From Vulcanimicrobiota bacterium (GTDB lineage Bacteria; Vulcanimicrobiota; Xenobia; Xenobiales; JADMJV01): a DNA stretch of 64,000 nucleotides. The stretch's first letter is position 1, and the number at the start of each line of letters is the position of its first letter. The stretch spans positions 30,466 to 94,465 of the forward strand of contig JAEXNA010000121.1 in assembly GCA_023447635.1 (NCBI GenBank), given 5' to 3'. Below are positions 17,363 to 25,790 of the stretch, piece by piece. Under the pieces are notes generated by a model. It did no database searches. It saw only the letters and a list, made by a program, of their open reading frames with translations, and was not told the origin of the DNA. Position numbers and translations under genes: made by a program.

Positions 17363-17946
17363 TGGAACTCTTCCTTGATACACGGGCAAATCACTCGGCT
17401 GGACAGGGTCAGCATGCGCTGGTTGTCCTGAACCGTCAGGGTCACCTCGACCTCGCCCGGATTCTCCGGGTTCTGGGCGCATCGGAAAGCGTTGACGCCC
17501 TCGACCACGGTCTGACGAACGTAGGCTCCCGAGCTTTTCACCTTGACCTGACGAAAGAGAGCGTTGTTGTCGGTCGAGTACCGCACCAGGAGGCGGCGGG
17601 CATCGGGATAAGCGTCGTTGGGCGTCCATTCCGGCGGCTCGTAGTCCTCTGGAACCGCAGTCGGAGCGGGTGCCGGGGCGACGATCACCGCGTTGGGGTC
17701 GATTTTTTCGAACTCCAGGGTATCGCCCACTGTCTCCATCCGGACCGCTTCTCGAAGTTCGCTGGTCATCCGATCGAGCCCCATGCGGCCGGCTTGGCGG
17801 GCCCGTTCCTTATCGTCGATCAGCCGCAGGACGGAAAAAGAGCGCTGGAAGAGCAGACCCAGCATGCCCATGGTCGCCCCAGCGAGGAAGATAGCCAGGA
17901 GCGCTTCGGCCAGACTGATGCCGGCCCGATGGTTTCGGTGTCTCAT
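17359..17946 (-). CDS. GspJ-like minor pseudopilin
   Basis: A 195-residue protein with a short basic leader (MRHRNHRAG) followed by ISLAEALLAIFLAG, which gives the type IV prepilin cleavage site and Glu at +5. The C-terminal half has strands ending in SSRVICPCIKEEF. Position third in the H-I-J-K order and its size fit GspJ/PulJ. The ATG at 17946 overlaps the stop of the preceding gene (ATGA). It should be processed by a prepilin peptidase encoded elsewhere and assemble into a type II secretion or type IV pilus tip complex. Confidence 0.82.
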   Translation of the reverse strand: MRHRNHRAGISLAEALLAIFLAGATMGMLGLLFQRSFSVLRLIDDKERARQAGRMGLDRMTSELREAVRMETVGDTLEFEKIDPNAVIVAPAPAPTAVPEDYEPPEWTPNDAYPDARRLLVRYSTDNNALFRQVKVKSSGAYVRQTVVEGVNAFRCAQNPENPGEVEVTLTVQDNQRMLTLSSRVICPCIKEEFQ

Positions 17947-18854
17947 TCGGGAGGAGCCTCCAGGATGATCGGCGAGGTCTTGTTGATCGCCTCGAGCCCG
18001 CCCAAGCGAACTCTGGCGATCACCGTGGCCCGCCCACCCGTGTTGATGCGGAGCAGGTCGGTCGGGTCGTCCGGATCTTTGACCACTCGAACCTGGTTGA
18101 TAAACTTGCAGCTTTGCGACGAACGGGGGTCGATCTCGATGGTACCGTTCCCGCTCGAGCGAGGGTCGACATACCATTGCACCACGGCGTTGCGGACTTC
18201 GCGACCTCTGGCGTCCTTCACGGTCGCGCTCAAAATCACATCCGCATTGGGAGCCAGCGAACTCGGGACCCCGCTGATCTCCACCGCCTGGTACGCCTCT
18301 CTGGGGCTCCAGCCGTAGTCTTTGACCGGGTCGGCGATGGCCGTTCTGGCGGTGAAGCTGTCATGGGGTCCGTCGCCCCAGCGTCCGGTCACCTCGACCA
18401 TGACCATCGAACCCTCCAGGGTTCTTTTTTCCGATTTGTGCGCCTGCGGGACATTGTCATCGGCCTGAGCCGCGAAGGCGATCTCCTCGAACGCCGACGA
18501 AGGAGAATAGAACGGCTTATCCCTATCGATCCGGGTCGTCAGCTTGAATCCGGGGTATTCGGGATCCTCGGTCTCCATACCGTCGAAAAGCTCCCACCCC
18601 TCGCTGAAAATGCGAGGACCGTTGGTTCCGTGCTGCTCGACCGACCAGCCTCGAATCTCTTCCAGACGACGCTCGACGGCTCGAGACGCGCGATGCATCC
18701 GGTCGATGCGAACCGACTGGTTCAGTGCCGAATGGTAGAGGGCCGCGCTCACCACCATCGCTGCGGTCATGACAAAACAAGCCAGGATAGCCTCGGCCAG
18801 GGTCAGACCGGGAAGGCGCCCCCCCGGACCGGCGCCCGCTCTAGAACGAGCCAT
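17943..18854 (-). CDS. GspI-like minor pseudopilin with added beta domain
   Basis: A 303-residue prepilin-like protein. After a 15-residue basic leader (MARSRAGAGPGGRLPG) comes LTLAEAILACFVMTAAM with Glu at +5, a standard prepilin peptidase site. GspI proteins are usually around 125 residues, so the C-terminal 150 or more residues are an extra domain, probably Ig-like (SLAPNADVILSATVKDARG and then VRNAVVQWYVDP). It overlaps the propeller-pilin gene by 14 bases and the GspJ-like gene by 4. Confidence 0.8.
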   Translation of the reverse strand: MARSRAGAGPGGRLPGLTLAEAILACFVMTAAMVVSAALYHSALNQSVRIDRMHRASRAVERRLEEIRGWSVEQHGTNGPRIFSEGWELFDGMETEDPEYPGFKLTTRIDRDKPFYSPSSAFEEIAFAAQADDNVPQAHKSEKRTLEGSMVMVEVTGRWGDGPHDSFTARTAIADPVKDYGWSPREAYQAVEISGVPSSLAPNADVILSATVKDARGREVRNAVVQWYVDPRSSGNGTIEIDPRSSQSCKFINQVRVVKDPDDPTDLLRINTGGRATVIARVRLGGLEAINKTSPIILEAPPE

Positions 18855-20850
18855 CTTGATGGATCCAGGCCGGTCGGAGGTTGTTCCCCTCTCCCGTCAG
18901 GGCAGTGACGCTGCCGCTCGAGGTCCAAGCCAGACCGCCGGTCGCCATCCGCTTCAGCTGATACGGACCGCCCGCCGTCCGCTCGCAGAACAGGATAAGA
19001 TCGCCCTTGGGGCTCACGGAAGGAAACGCCTCGTCGTTACCCACGCTGGTCCGCCAGTGCTTGGGACTGCTCTCCACGCGAGTTGGTCTCCCGTCGCCGT
19101 CAACGCTGTACTGCCCCAGATACGGGTCGTTATGGTCGGCGTGATAGTAGATCCGGCCCGTTCGGTCGGTCGAGAGCCCACCGACCATCTTGGCCGAAAC
19201 GGTATTCGGCACCCCGTCGGCCTGAACGACCGGGCCGACATCGAGATCGGCGGCCGAAAAGTCCAGTCGAACGCCGGCTACCGCGCCACCGTCAGAGGCG
19301 GTGAAGTAGACCCAGCGGCCGTTGGGGCTATAAGCCAGACGGTTACCTTGAGGCGCTCCCTCGACCCCGGTACGGATCGAGGCGACTCGCCTGGGGCTGC
19401 CGCCGCTGCTGACATCGAGGCGGCGGACTACCACCTCGGTCCCCTGCATGTAGGCGATGCTGTTCCCCACCGGGCTGATCGTCGGAGTGTCCGCGTTCGA
19501 GGCGATACGAACCTGTCCGGTCCCATCCGCGTTCATCACCCAGACATCGTTATCGCGCTGATAGGCGATCATCTTTCCGTCGGCCGTGGCCGAGGCGCAT
19601 CGATAGTCGTGATGGTCATCTTTGGTCAGTCGGATCAAGCGACTGCCGTCGGCCCACATCGTATAGAGTTGCCAGCGTCCCGTGCGGTCGCTCTCGAACA
19701 CGATCTCGCCGGGGGGAGAGATGACCACCGGCTTGAGGTCGGGCAGTTTGGCCTTTTCGACCCGCTTGGCGTCGGTCACATCGACGGCGAGTTCATACTG
19801 GTCGCCGGCTTCGGCGGCGGCCGGAGGGGTCCAGGTCCAGACCGAGCGCCAGACATCTTTTTGCACGTCGGCCGCCTGTCCGTCATCGGCTACGTTGAAC
19901 TCGGGATAGAACTCCATCCTTTCGAGCTCTCCATTGGGAACGGAAAAGGCGCCTTTGAAATCGTCGATATTGGGGCTGCCGGACTTGGTCAGCGGGTTGT
20001 CCTTCCATCCGGCGTAAAGGGCGCGTCCGTCGCCGGACTTGGCAAAGATCTCTAGCGTCAGATACTCGCCCTTGTCCAGGACGTGCACCATCTGTCCGTC
20101 CACCATCTCGGCGGGGGGAGTGATCCGGCTGACCACGATGTCAGGCTTCTTCGGCGTATAATCCACCACCGGTAAGAACGGTGCAGGTACCGCGTTCGAC
20201 GGCCCGCCCGAGGTGTTGACCCCTCCGCTGGAGCCCAGCAGGCGGCCAAACGTCTCGACCGCTCCTGTCTGCGAGACCGCTACGGTCTGGGGCTCGCCCG
20301 CCGAGCGGAGCTGCAGGTCCGAAACCTCCATTCCGGTGGCTACGACGACACGGTAAGTACCGTCCGCCGCGGGAAGGTCGTTGGTCACGACCGTGCCGTT
20401 AGGAGTGAACATGAACACCCGGTCGCGGGCGAAACGGGTGGGCAGCCATTCGGCCAGGCGCCCTTGCCACTCCAGCGACTTCGAACCGGGTACCTCGAGG
20501 TTGTCGTCGAAAGCGGGACCGGGATAGGTCGCCACCGCGATCGAACCGTGAGGATAGTCGCCGGCGTAGTTGACCGTTCGGGTCACCACCGGCAGAGTGT
20601 CGCCTTCCAGAAAAGACAGCGAACGGCCGACCCCCTGGGGCAAAATCACGGCCACCGGGCTACCCTTGGCGATGGCCTTTTCGCGAGCCAGCCGGAACTC
20701 GGCCGCGACCGCCGTCGCCAACCCTCGCGACGACCCCGAGGTGCGAGCCTTGTTCAGGCCGCTGAAGCCCATTCCGAGCAGGAGCGTGGTCAACACCACC
20801 GCTACCATCAGCTCGATCAAACTAAATCCGCGCGCACGCCTTCTTTGCAT
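18841..20850 (-). CDS. GspH-like pseudopilin fused to a TolB-like beta-propeller
   Basis: A 669-residue protein. Residues 1-150 are a GspH-type pseudopilin (leader MQRRRARG, then FSLIELMVAVVLTTLLLG; Glu +5 present; FRLAREKAIAKGSPVAV matches GspH). The middle (about 190-330) is an Ig-like beta region. The C-terminus (about 335-665) is a TolB/WD40-like propeller with repeats such as IVFESDRTGRWQLYTM, VWVMNADGTGQ and LAYSPNGRWVYF. GGAGG four bases before the ATG at 20850 supports this start. It is the first gene of the four-gene operon and would place a propeller on a pilus-like structure. Confidence 0.85.
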   Translation of the reverse strand: MQRRRARGFSLIELMVAVVLTTLLLGMGFSGLNKARTSGSSRGLATAVAAEFRLAREKAIAKGSPVAVILPQGVGRSLSFLEGDTLPVVTRTVNYAGDYPHGSIAVATYPGPAFDDNLEVPGSKSLEWQGRLAEWLPTRFARDRVFMFTPNGTVVTNDLPAADGTYRVVVATGMEVSDLQLRSAGEPQTVAVSQTGAVETFGRLLGSSGGVNTSGGPSNAVPAPFLPVVDYTPKKPDIVVSRITPPAEMVDGQMVHVLDKGEYLTLEIFAKSGDGRALYAGWKDNPLTKSGSPNIDDFKGAFSVPNGELERMEFYPEFNVADDGQAADVQKDVWRSVWTWTPPAAAEAGDQYELAVDVTDAKRVEKAKLPDLKPVVISPPGEIVFESDRTGRWQLYTMWADGSRLIRLTKDDHHDYRCASATADGKMIAYQRDNDVWVMNADGTGQVRIASNADTPTISPVGNSIAYMQGTEVVVRRLDVSSGGSPRRVASIRTGVEGAPQGNRLAYSPNGRWVYFTASDGGAVAGVRLDFSAADLDVGPVVQADGVPNTVSAKMVGGLSTDRTGRIYYHADHNDPYLGQYSVDGDGRPTRVESSPKHWRTSVGNDEAFPSVSPKGDLILFCERTAGGPYQLKRMATGGLAWTSSGSVTALTGEGNNLRPAWIHQDGSF

Positions 20851-20902
20851 TCTGCCTCCAGTCGATATCCCTGGAGCCGTCCTGTCACGATCAGCCCATG
20901 TT

Positions 20903-20931
20903 AACATATCAGATGCCCCCCCTTTCGCCAA
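20903..20931 (-). promoter_or_regulatory. Promoter of the pseudopilin operon with palindromic element
   Basis: On the minus strand, -35 TTGGCG (20926-20931), 17-base spacer, -10 TATGTT (20903-20908). The -10 overlaps a perfect 10-base palindrome ATGTTAACAT at 20898-20907, a possible operator. Confidence 0.5.
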
Positions 20932-21043
20932 ACGACATTTCATCAGGCGAAGAGCAATACGCAAGCCAGCCGAAGCCCTCTTGCTTCTAAAATGTATCGC
21001 GGAGAGGTGGAACAGAACTGGAATGCGCGGGCCGGCCGACCGC

Positions 21044-21853
21044 TTAGCGGGCGGGGATTGTAGACGTGTCGTCAGACGAAAAGATCTGTTCGACCGTGCT
21101 TTGGACCGAGCCGCAGAGCATCTCCAGAGGAAGGTCGTCGGGTCCCTCTCCAAACGGCTCATCCACATCCGCGGCCAGGAGTTCCAGGGTGAAAAAAAAG
21201 ACCGCAAAAGCCATGACCAGAGGCAGCGTCCAGACCCGGTTGTGCAAGACCAGCGGCGCGGCGGCCAGGTACAGGGTGATGGAGAGCATCACCATGATGT
21301 GGTAACTGCGCACCAGCGGAGAGTTCCTGATCCGCTCGCAGGCCCCCGCGATCATCAGCGAGTCCTCGCCCAGTCGGGCCAGGCTACTCCAACTCCAGCC
21401 GTCGAGCCAGCCCTTCTCGCGCCAGCTCACCAGACGAGCCTGGAAAGCAGCGCTGAGCAGGGACGGAGCGTGGGGCGAACTCGGGGTCCTGAGCTGGGCG
21501 GTCAGCGCCCTGGGATAGCAGACGATCCATTCGGCCGCCCAGGCCTTCTCCTCGGCCGGCAAACCAGGCAGCCCGGCGATATAAGTCGCCACCACCCTCG
21601 ATCCGCTGACCAGACGACCAAACTGCAGGCGAGCCTCCAGCCACTTCGAGTGCGCGGTGTTCATACGCAAGGCCAGAAGCGACCCCAGAAACAGGCTGGA
21701 AACCGCCTGAAAGTCCTCGCTCACGGTCAGGTCATGGCCTAGATACTGCAGTTCGAACCTCAAGATGGTGATGCTGTACACCAGGTAGACCATGAGCAGC
21801 GGAGCCAGCTTCCTGGCGAAGTAGGGAAAACGGCGGGGACGGGTGGTGGACAT
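21044..21853 (-). CDS. Bestrophin-family membrane channel protein
   Basis: A 269-residue membrane protein of the bestrophin/RFP-TM (UPF0187) family, pentameric anion or cation channels. The family signature LLALRMNTAHSKWLEARLQFG is present near residue 65, with TM segments at about 13-33, 48-64, 185-205 and 210-232, and the acidic DEPFGEGPDDLPL motif near the C-terminus. The ATG at 21853 has GGAG seven bases upstream. It lies downstream of the CarD-1 gene but is separated from it by a terminator, so it is likely expressed separately or by read-through. Confidence 0.88.
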   Translation of the reverse strand: MSTTRPRRFPYFARKLAPLLMVYLVYSITILRFELQYLGHDLTVSEDFQAVSSLFLGSLLALRMNTAHSKWLEARLQFGRLVSGSRVVATYIAGLPGLPAEEKAWAAEWIVCYPRALTAQLRTPSSPHAPSLLSAAFQARLVSWREKGWLDGWSWSSLARLGEDSLMIAGACERIRNSPLVRSYHIMVMLSITLYLAAAPLVLHNRVWTLPLVMAFAVFFFTLELLAADVDEPFGEGPDDLPLEMLCGSVQSTVEQIFSSDDTSTIPAR

Positions 21854-21865
21854 CGAGTTCTCCGG

Positions 21866-21900
21866 AAAAAGAAGAAAGCCCCACGATGGAGGCTTCTTCG
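21866..21900 (-). terminator. Terminator of CarD-1 gene
   Basis: Read on the minus strand, GAAGAAGCC pairs with GGCTTTCTTC around a short loop (21871-21899) and is followed by TTTTT. It lies 46 bases past the CarD-1 stop. Confidence 0.75.
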
Positions 21901-21945
21901 ATGGTTTGGGGTCGGGCGGGAAAGCGGGACCCGGAGCAGGGAAAC

Positions 21946-22434
21946 TTAGGCGGTGACGAGCTCTCTCTCCAGGCAGGCCTGGGTGAGGGTTTCGGTCAGC
22001 GACTCGGGGTCGCAGCCGACGGCGTAGCCGAGCTCTTCGGTCATCAGGCGCAGGCTCTGCTCGAGGGCCTTGGCGTCGCGGCTGGCCAGAGCGCGCTTCT
22101 GAGCGAGTTCGGTCAGACCCTTGACGACGGTGCAGAGCTTGCGGATGTCGCCGCTCTTGATCAGCTCGAGGATGGTCTTGTGGCGCTGGTTGTGGTTGCT
22201 GGGAAGGTCGGGCGAACAAGCCTTGAGGTGCTCCATCACGCCTTCCACTTCTTCGGCCGCGATAGGCATCCGGATCGAGCTGTTACGGCTGTCCAGATTC
22301 ACCATCACCTGCATCTTGTCGAAGGCGACGACGGCGAAGGTGGAAACGCAGTCGAGGATCGTTTTTTCTTCGATGCTCTCGATAGTCCCCAGACCGTGCA
22401 GTGCGTGCATCACCTTGCTGTTAACTTTATACAT
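21946..22434 (-). CDS. CarD/CdnL-family RNA polymerase-binding protein (CarD-1)
   Basis: A 162-residue CarD-like transcription factor. The N-terminal polymerase-interaction domain (MHALHGLGTIESIEEKT) and C-terminal helical domain (ELIKSGDIRKLCTVVKGL, then SLRLMTEELGYAV) are both present. CarD proteins bind the polymerase beta subunit and stabilise open promoter complexes through a tryptophan wedged in the minor groove (Trp85 in M. tuberculosis). At that position this protein has His81 (NHNQRHK). A strong ribosome site (AAGGAG, 9 bases upstream) supports the ATG at 22434. A paralogue is encoded at 61953. Confidence 0.88.
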   Translation of the reverse strand: MYKVNSKVMHALHGLGTIESIEEKTILDCVSTFAVVAFDKMQVMVNLDSRNSSIRMPIAAEEVEGVMEHLKACSPDLPSNHNQRHKTILELIKSGDIRKLCTVVKGLTELAQKRALASRDAKALEQSLRLMTEELGYAVGCDPESLTETLTQACLERELVTA

Positions 22435-22577
22435 AACCGATAACTCCTTGGCCCTAACTGTAAACGTTTTTCCCGCCCCATTTAGCTAGTGCGTTGATTC
22501 GTATTTCTTTCCACCCACATAATGCCAGAAGACGATGGTTCCGTTATGAACATGTTGTAAACCCGCGACCGGATGCC

Positions 22578-22614
22578 AAAAAGCCCTCTCCGGCGGCTAC
22601 CGGATAGGGCTTTC
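22578..22614 (-). terminator. Terminator of the NTF2-like gene
   Basis: Stem AAAGCCCTxTCCGG / CCGGxGAGGGCTTT with a six-base loop; on the minus strand it is followed by a T run. It lies just downstream of the gene ending at 22634. Confidence 0.82.
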
Positions 22615-22633
22615 CACGTTGTAACCACGCCGT

Positions 22634-23134
22634 TTAGCGCGTTTCCGAAAGCGAGGTGTGGTCATGAAAAATCTTCCATTCATGGCCCACCTGTACCATC
22701 ACCAGGGTAAAGATACCGTCACTTGTGCTAGGCGAACCCGCCTCGACCTTGTCGATCTTCCAGCGGCCAAGCACCAGAGCCCGGCCTTCGGCCAACTTCC
22801 ACACCTCGACATCGGAAAACGAGAGCTGCCCCATGCTCTCCCGACTGCCGCCGTAGCTTTTCAGATAGCGCTCGCGCAGCGTGTCGTACCCTCGAAGGAC
22901 GCGCCCTCCCGAGGTGAAGGTCAGCTGATCGGAAGAGAGATAGCCCTCCATAAAGCCTTTCAGGTCGCCCTTGTTCCAGAGCGCCGCGCCCTTCTTGAGC
23001 TGATCGCTGAGTTGAAACTGCAGCATAGAGTCCGACTGCTGAGCACAAGCCGGCAGATTCAGCAGAATTAGCGTCAGGAAGGTCAGGACGGCGGTGAAAG
23101 GGATGGTAGAGTGGGGAAATCTCGGTCTCGACAT
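22634..23134 (-). CDS. SnoaL/DUF4440-like secreted protein, possible lipoprotein
   Basis: A 166-residue exported protein. Residues 1-32 are a hydrophobic signal sequence ending NLPACAQQ; the Cys could be a lipoprotein acylation site, though Pro at -2 is unusual. The mature part has the NTF2-like (DUF4440/SnoaL) pattern: LKKGAALWNKGDLKGFMEGY, GGRVLRGYDTLRERYLKSYG and a final HEWKIFHDHTS strand. Such domains bind small ligands or act as accessory subunits; function is unknown. The ATG at 23134 was chosen because the signal peptide begins there. Confidence 0.8.
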   Translation of the reverse strand: MSRPRFPHSTIPFTAVLTFLTLILLNLPACAQQSDSMLQFQLSDQLKKGAALWNKGDLKGFMEGYLSSDQLTFTSGGRVLRGYDTLRERYLKSYGGSRESMGQLSFSDVEVWKLAEGRALVLGRWKIDKVEAGSPSTSDGIFTLVMVQVGHEWKIFHDHTSLSETR

Positions 23135-23230
23135 GCGGCCACATACGACCCCCCGCAGGCTCACCCTTTTTCCCGGCTTCCCCTCCTCCGCTCGGCAGGC
23201 GCCTCTCCATGCGCACAAGAAAGCCCACCC

Positions 23231-25213
23231 ATGAATATCCACATCGCCGCCGCCGTGGTCAACCAGACGCCTCTCGATTGGGACGGGAACGGTCGACGCC
23301 TTCGGGAGATCCTGGTCGAGGCCCGTGAGCAGGGCGTCGAGATCCTCTGCCTGCCCGAACTCTGCCTGAGCGGCTACGGGTGCGAAGACGCTTTTCACGC
23401 CCCCTCGACCTTTCACTGGTCGTGGAAGCTGCTGCAGGAGCTACTGCCCCTGACTCAGGGGATGGCCGTCAACTTCGGGCTGCCGATCTGGCACCAGGGT
23501 GCGGTTTACAACGCGGCGGCGCTGGCTGTGGATGGCCAGGTCGTGGGAGTGGTCGCCAAGCAGCACCTGGCCGGCGACGGCATCCACTACGAGCCGCGCT
23601 GGTTCAAGGCCTGGCCGGCCGGGGTCGAGACCGAATGGCTCTCGCCCGAAGGCCCCCTTCCGTTGGGCGACCTGACCTTCGACCTGCTGGGAGACGGCGA
23701 CTACCTGCGCCTGGGCTTCGAGATCTGTGAAGACGCCTGGGTCGCCTCACGGCCCGGCGGACGACTGGCCGGCCGAGCGGTCGATGTCATCCTCAACCCT
23801 AGCGCCAGCCATTTTGCTTTCGGGAAGCAGCGCATCCGCGAGCGGTTCGTGGTCGAAGGGTCGCGCGCTTTCGCGGTAGCCTATGTCTACGCCAACCTCA
23901 ACGGCAACGAAGCGGGACGCGCCATCTATGACGGAGGAGCGCTGCTGGCCAGCGGCGGGGAGATCCTGGCCCGCGGACCGCGCTTCTCCCTCGACGACTG
24001 GCATCTGACTCGGGCCGTGGTCGATGTGGACAAGACCCGGGTGACCCGGGCGCGCACCGCCTCCTTCCGCCCGTATCTTTCCACTGAGCCGGAAAAGGCG
24101 ATCCCCTGTTCCTTTTCCTTCCGTGGGTGGGAGGTTCCGGAAGGAGGGGAGATGTTGGAGGAGGAGTGGGAGCGGGGCCCCCACGCCAAAGAAGAAGAGT
24201 TTATCCGAGCCGTCTCGCTGGGGCTGCTGGACTATCTGCGCAAAAGCTACTCGCGCGGCTTTGTCCTCTCCCTTTCTGGGGGCGCCGACTCGGCCGCCTG
24301 CGCCGTGCTGATTCATCATATGGCGCGCCGCCTGACGAAGGAACTGACGCCCGAGCAGGCTCGGGCCAAGTTTGCCTACTGGCCCGGCTTCACGGGCTCG
24401 ATGAGTGAGTTTCTCACCACCATCTATCAGGCTACCTCCAACAGCGGCGAGGTGACCCGCCAGGCGGCCGCCGAGGTAGCCCAGGCCGTCGGAGCCCATC
24501 ACGCCGAGTTCCAGGTCGAGACGCTGGTGGCCGAGTACCGCAAGCATACCGAGTCGGCCCTGGGACGAGAGCTGTCCTGGGACAAGGACGACATCGCCTT
24601 GCAAAATATCCAGGCCCGCGTCCGCGCGCCCGGCCCCTGGATGGTGGCTAACGTGCTGGGCGCCCTGTTCTTATCGACCTCGAACCGCTCGGAGGCCGCC
24701 GTAGGCTACGCCACCATGGACGGCGACACCTCGGGCGGACTGGCGCCCATTGCCGGGATCGACAAAGCCTACCTTCGCCACTGGCTGCGCTGGATGGAAG
24801 AGAAAGGCTCGCAAGACTACGGCCCCGTACCGGCGCTGTCCGCGATCAACGCGCAGGCCCCCACGGCCGAGCTTCGCCCTAGTGAGGCCTCGCAAACCGA
24901 CGAAGATGACCTGATGCCGTATCCCGTGCTCGACCGGATCCAGCGTCTGGCCATCCGCGACAAGGTCGATCCCGACGGCTGCTATCGTCGCCTGGCGGTG
25001 GACTTTCCCCACAGCACGCCGGAACAGCGCCTGCTCTGGGTCGACCGATTCTTCCGCCTGTTCACACGCAACCAATGGAAAAGGGAGCGTTACGCTCCCT
25101 CCTTCCATCTCGATGACCAGAACCTGGACCCGAAAACCTGGTGCCGCTTCCCTATCCTGAGCGGCGGATATAACCGCGAACTCCGCGAGCTTCGGGAGTC
25201 CGCTACGCGTTAG
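23231..25213 (+). CDS. nadE: Glutamine-dependent NAD+ synthetase
   Basis: A 660-residue two-domain enzyme making NAD+ from deamido-NAD+, ATP and glutamine. The N-terminal nitrilase-like glutaminase has Glu in CLPELCLSGYG, Lys in VAKQHL and Cys in FEICEDAW. The C-terminal synthetase has the PP-loop SLSGGADSAA and the STSNRSEAAVGY motif. Length and order are typical of the fused bacterial and eukaryotic form. The ATG at 23231 begins the nitrilase domain; the frame extends upstream to 23111 without similarity. It is divergent from the lipoprotein gene at 23134. Confidence 0.95.
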   Translation: MNIHIAAAVVNQTPLDWDGNGRRLREILVEAREQGVEILCLPELCLSGYGCEDAFHAPSTFHWSWKLLQELLPLTQGMAVNFGLPIWHQGAVYNAAALAVDGQVVGVVAKQHLAGDGIHYEPRWFKAWPAGVETEWLSPEGPLPLGDLTFDLLGDGDYLRLGFEICEDAWVASRPGGRLAGRAVDVILNPSASHFAFGKQRIRERFVVEGSRAFAVAYVYANLNGNEAGRAIYDGGALLASGGEILARGPRFSLDDWHLTRAVVDVDKTRVTRARTASFRPYLSTEPEKAIPCSFSFRGWEVPEGGEMLEEEWERGPHAKEEEFIRAVSLGLLDYLRKSYSRGFVLSLSGGADSAACAVLIHHMARRLTKELTPEQARAKFAYWPGFTGSMSEFLTTIYQATSNSGEVTRQAAAEVAQAVGAHHAEFQVETLVAEYRKHTESALGRELSWDKDDIALQNIQARVRAPGPWMVANVLGALFLSTSNRSEAAVGYATMDGDTSGGLAPIAGIDKAYLRHWLRWMEEKGSQDYGPVPALSAINAQAPTAELRPSEASQTDEDDLMPYPVLDRIQRLAIRDKVDPDGCYRRLAVDFPHSTPEQRLLWVDRFFRLFTRNQWKRERYAPSFHLDDQNLDPKTWCRFPILSGGYNRELRELRESATR

Positions 25214-25217
25214 GAGA

Positions 25218-25790
25218 TCAGGCCTCGCAAAGCTCGGAGGGGCGTAAGCCCACCACGAACCGCTCCTTCCACCAGCCGTCCAGGACCTGACGCCGCACCG
25301 GTTCGCCGGCGGTGGAGCGGTCGATCATGGTGTCTTCTCCTATGTACAGTCCCACGTGAGTGATACAGCCTCTGGGGAAATCGCCCTCGTAGGTGTCGCG
25401 GAAGGCGAGCAGATCGCCCGGCTGCAGGTCGCCGTAGCCTAACAGTCGGCCGTTACTGGCCGCGAAAAAGCTGTTGGCAAAGTCGGCGCCCTGGGCCAGG
25501 TCGCCGGTCAGGTGAACGTCGAACGGCCGCTCGGCCACCGCCACACGGACCCCCGCTTCGCCGAGCAGCCGTCGAATGAAGTTGGCGCACTGCTCTTTCT
25601 GCTGCGCGTTGAAGTCACGGCCGACCCAGGCTTCGGCGCGGGCCAACAAGGTGTTCCGCAGAAGCTGAGGTCGCGGGACGACCACGAACTCGAGTTCGTC
25701 AGTTTCGTAATGGGCGGTGTCGAGTCCCAGGTCTCGGACATCAAATTCGACCGAAGCCTCTCCGCGATCGTGCTCGGTATCCACGCTCAC
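25218..25790 (-). CDS. NlpC/P60-like cysteine peptidase domain protein
   Basis: A 190-residue protein with the NlpC/P60-type Cys-His arrangement: catalytic Cys in EQCANFIRRLL, a GDLQPGDLLAF turn typical of the family, and His in ITHVGLYIGEDTMIDRS. Such enzymes usually cleave peptidoglycan peptides, but no signal peptide or wall-binding domain is visible here, so a cytoplasmic amidase or an exported enzyme using another route are both possible. It starts with GTG overlapping the ileS stop (GTGA), so it is translated after ileS. Confidence 0.78.
   Translation of the reverse strand: MSVDTEHDRGEASVEFDVRDLGLDTAHYETDELEFVVVPRPQLLRNTLLARAEAWVGRDFNAQQKEQCANFIRRLLGEAGVRVAVAERPFDVHLTGDLAQGADFANSFFAASNGRLLGYGDLQPGDLLAFRDTYEGDFPRGCITHVGLYIGEDTMIDRSTAGEPVRRQVLDGWWKERFVVGLRPSELCEA

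Noticed and set aside
18769..20055. 428-residue plus-strand frame in the pseudopilin operon
   Set aside because: Lies antisense to the propeller-pilin gene, which has motifs and overlaps fitting the operon.
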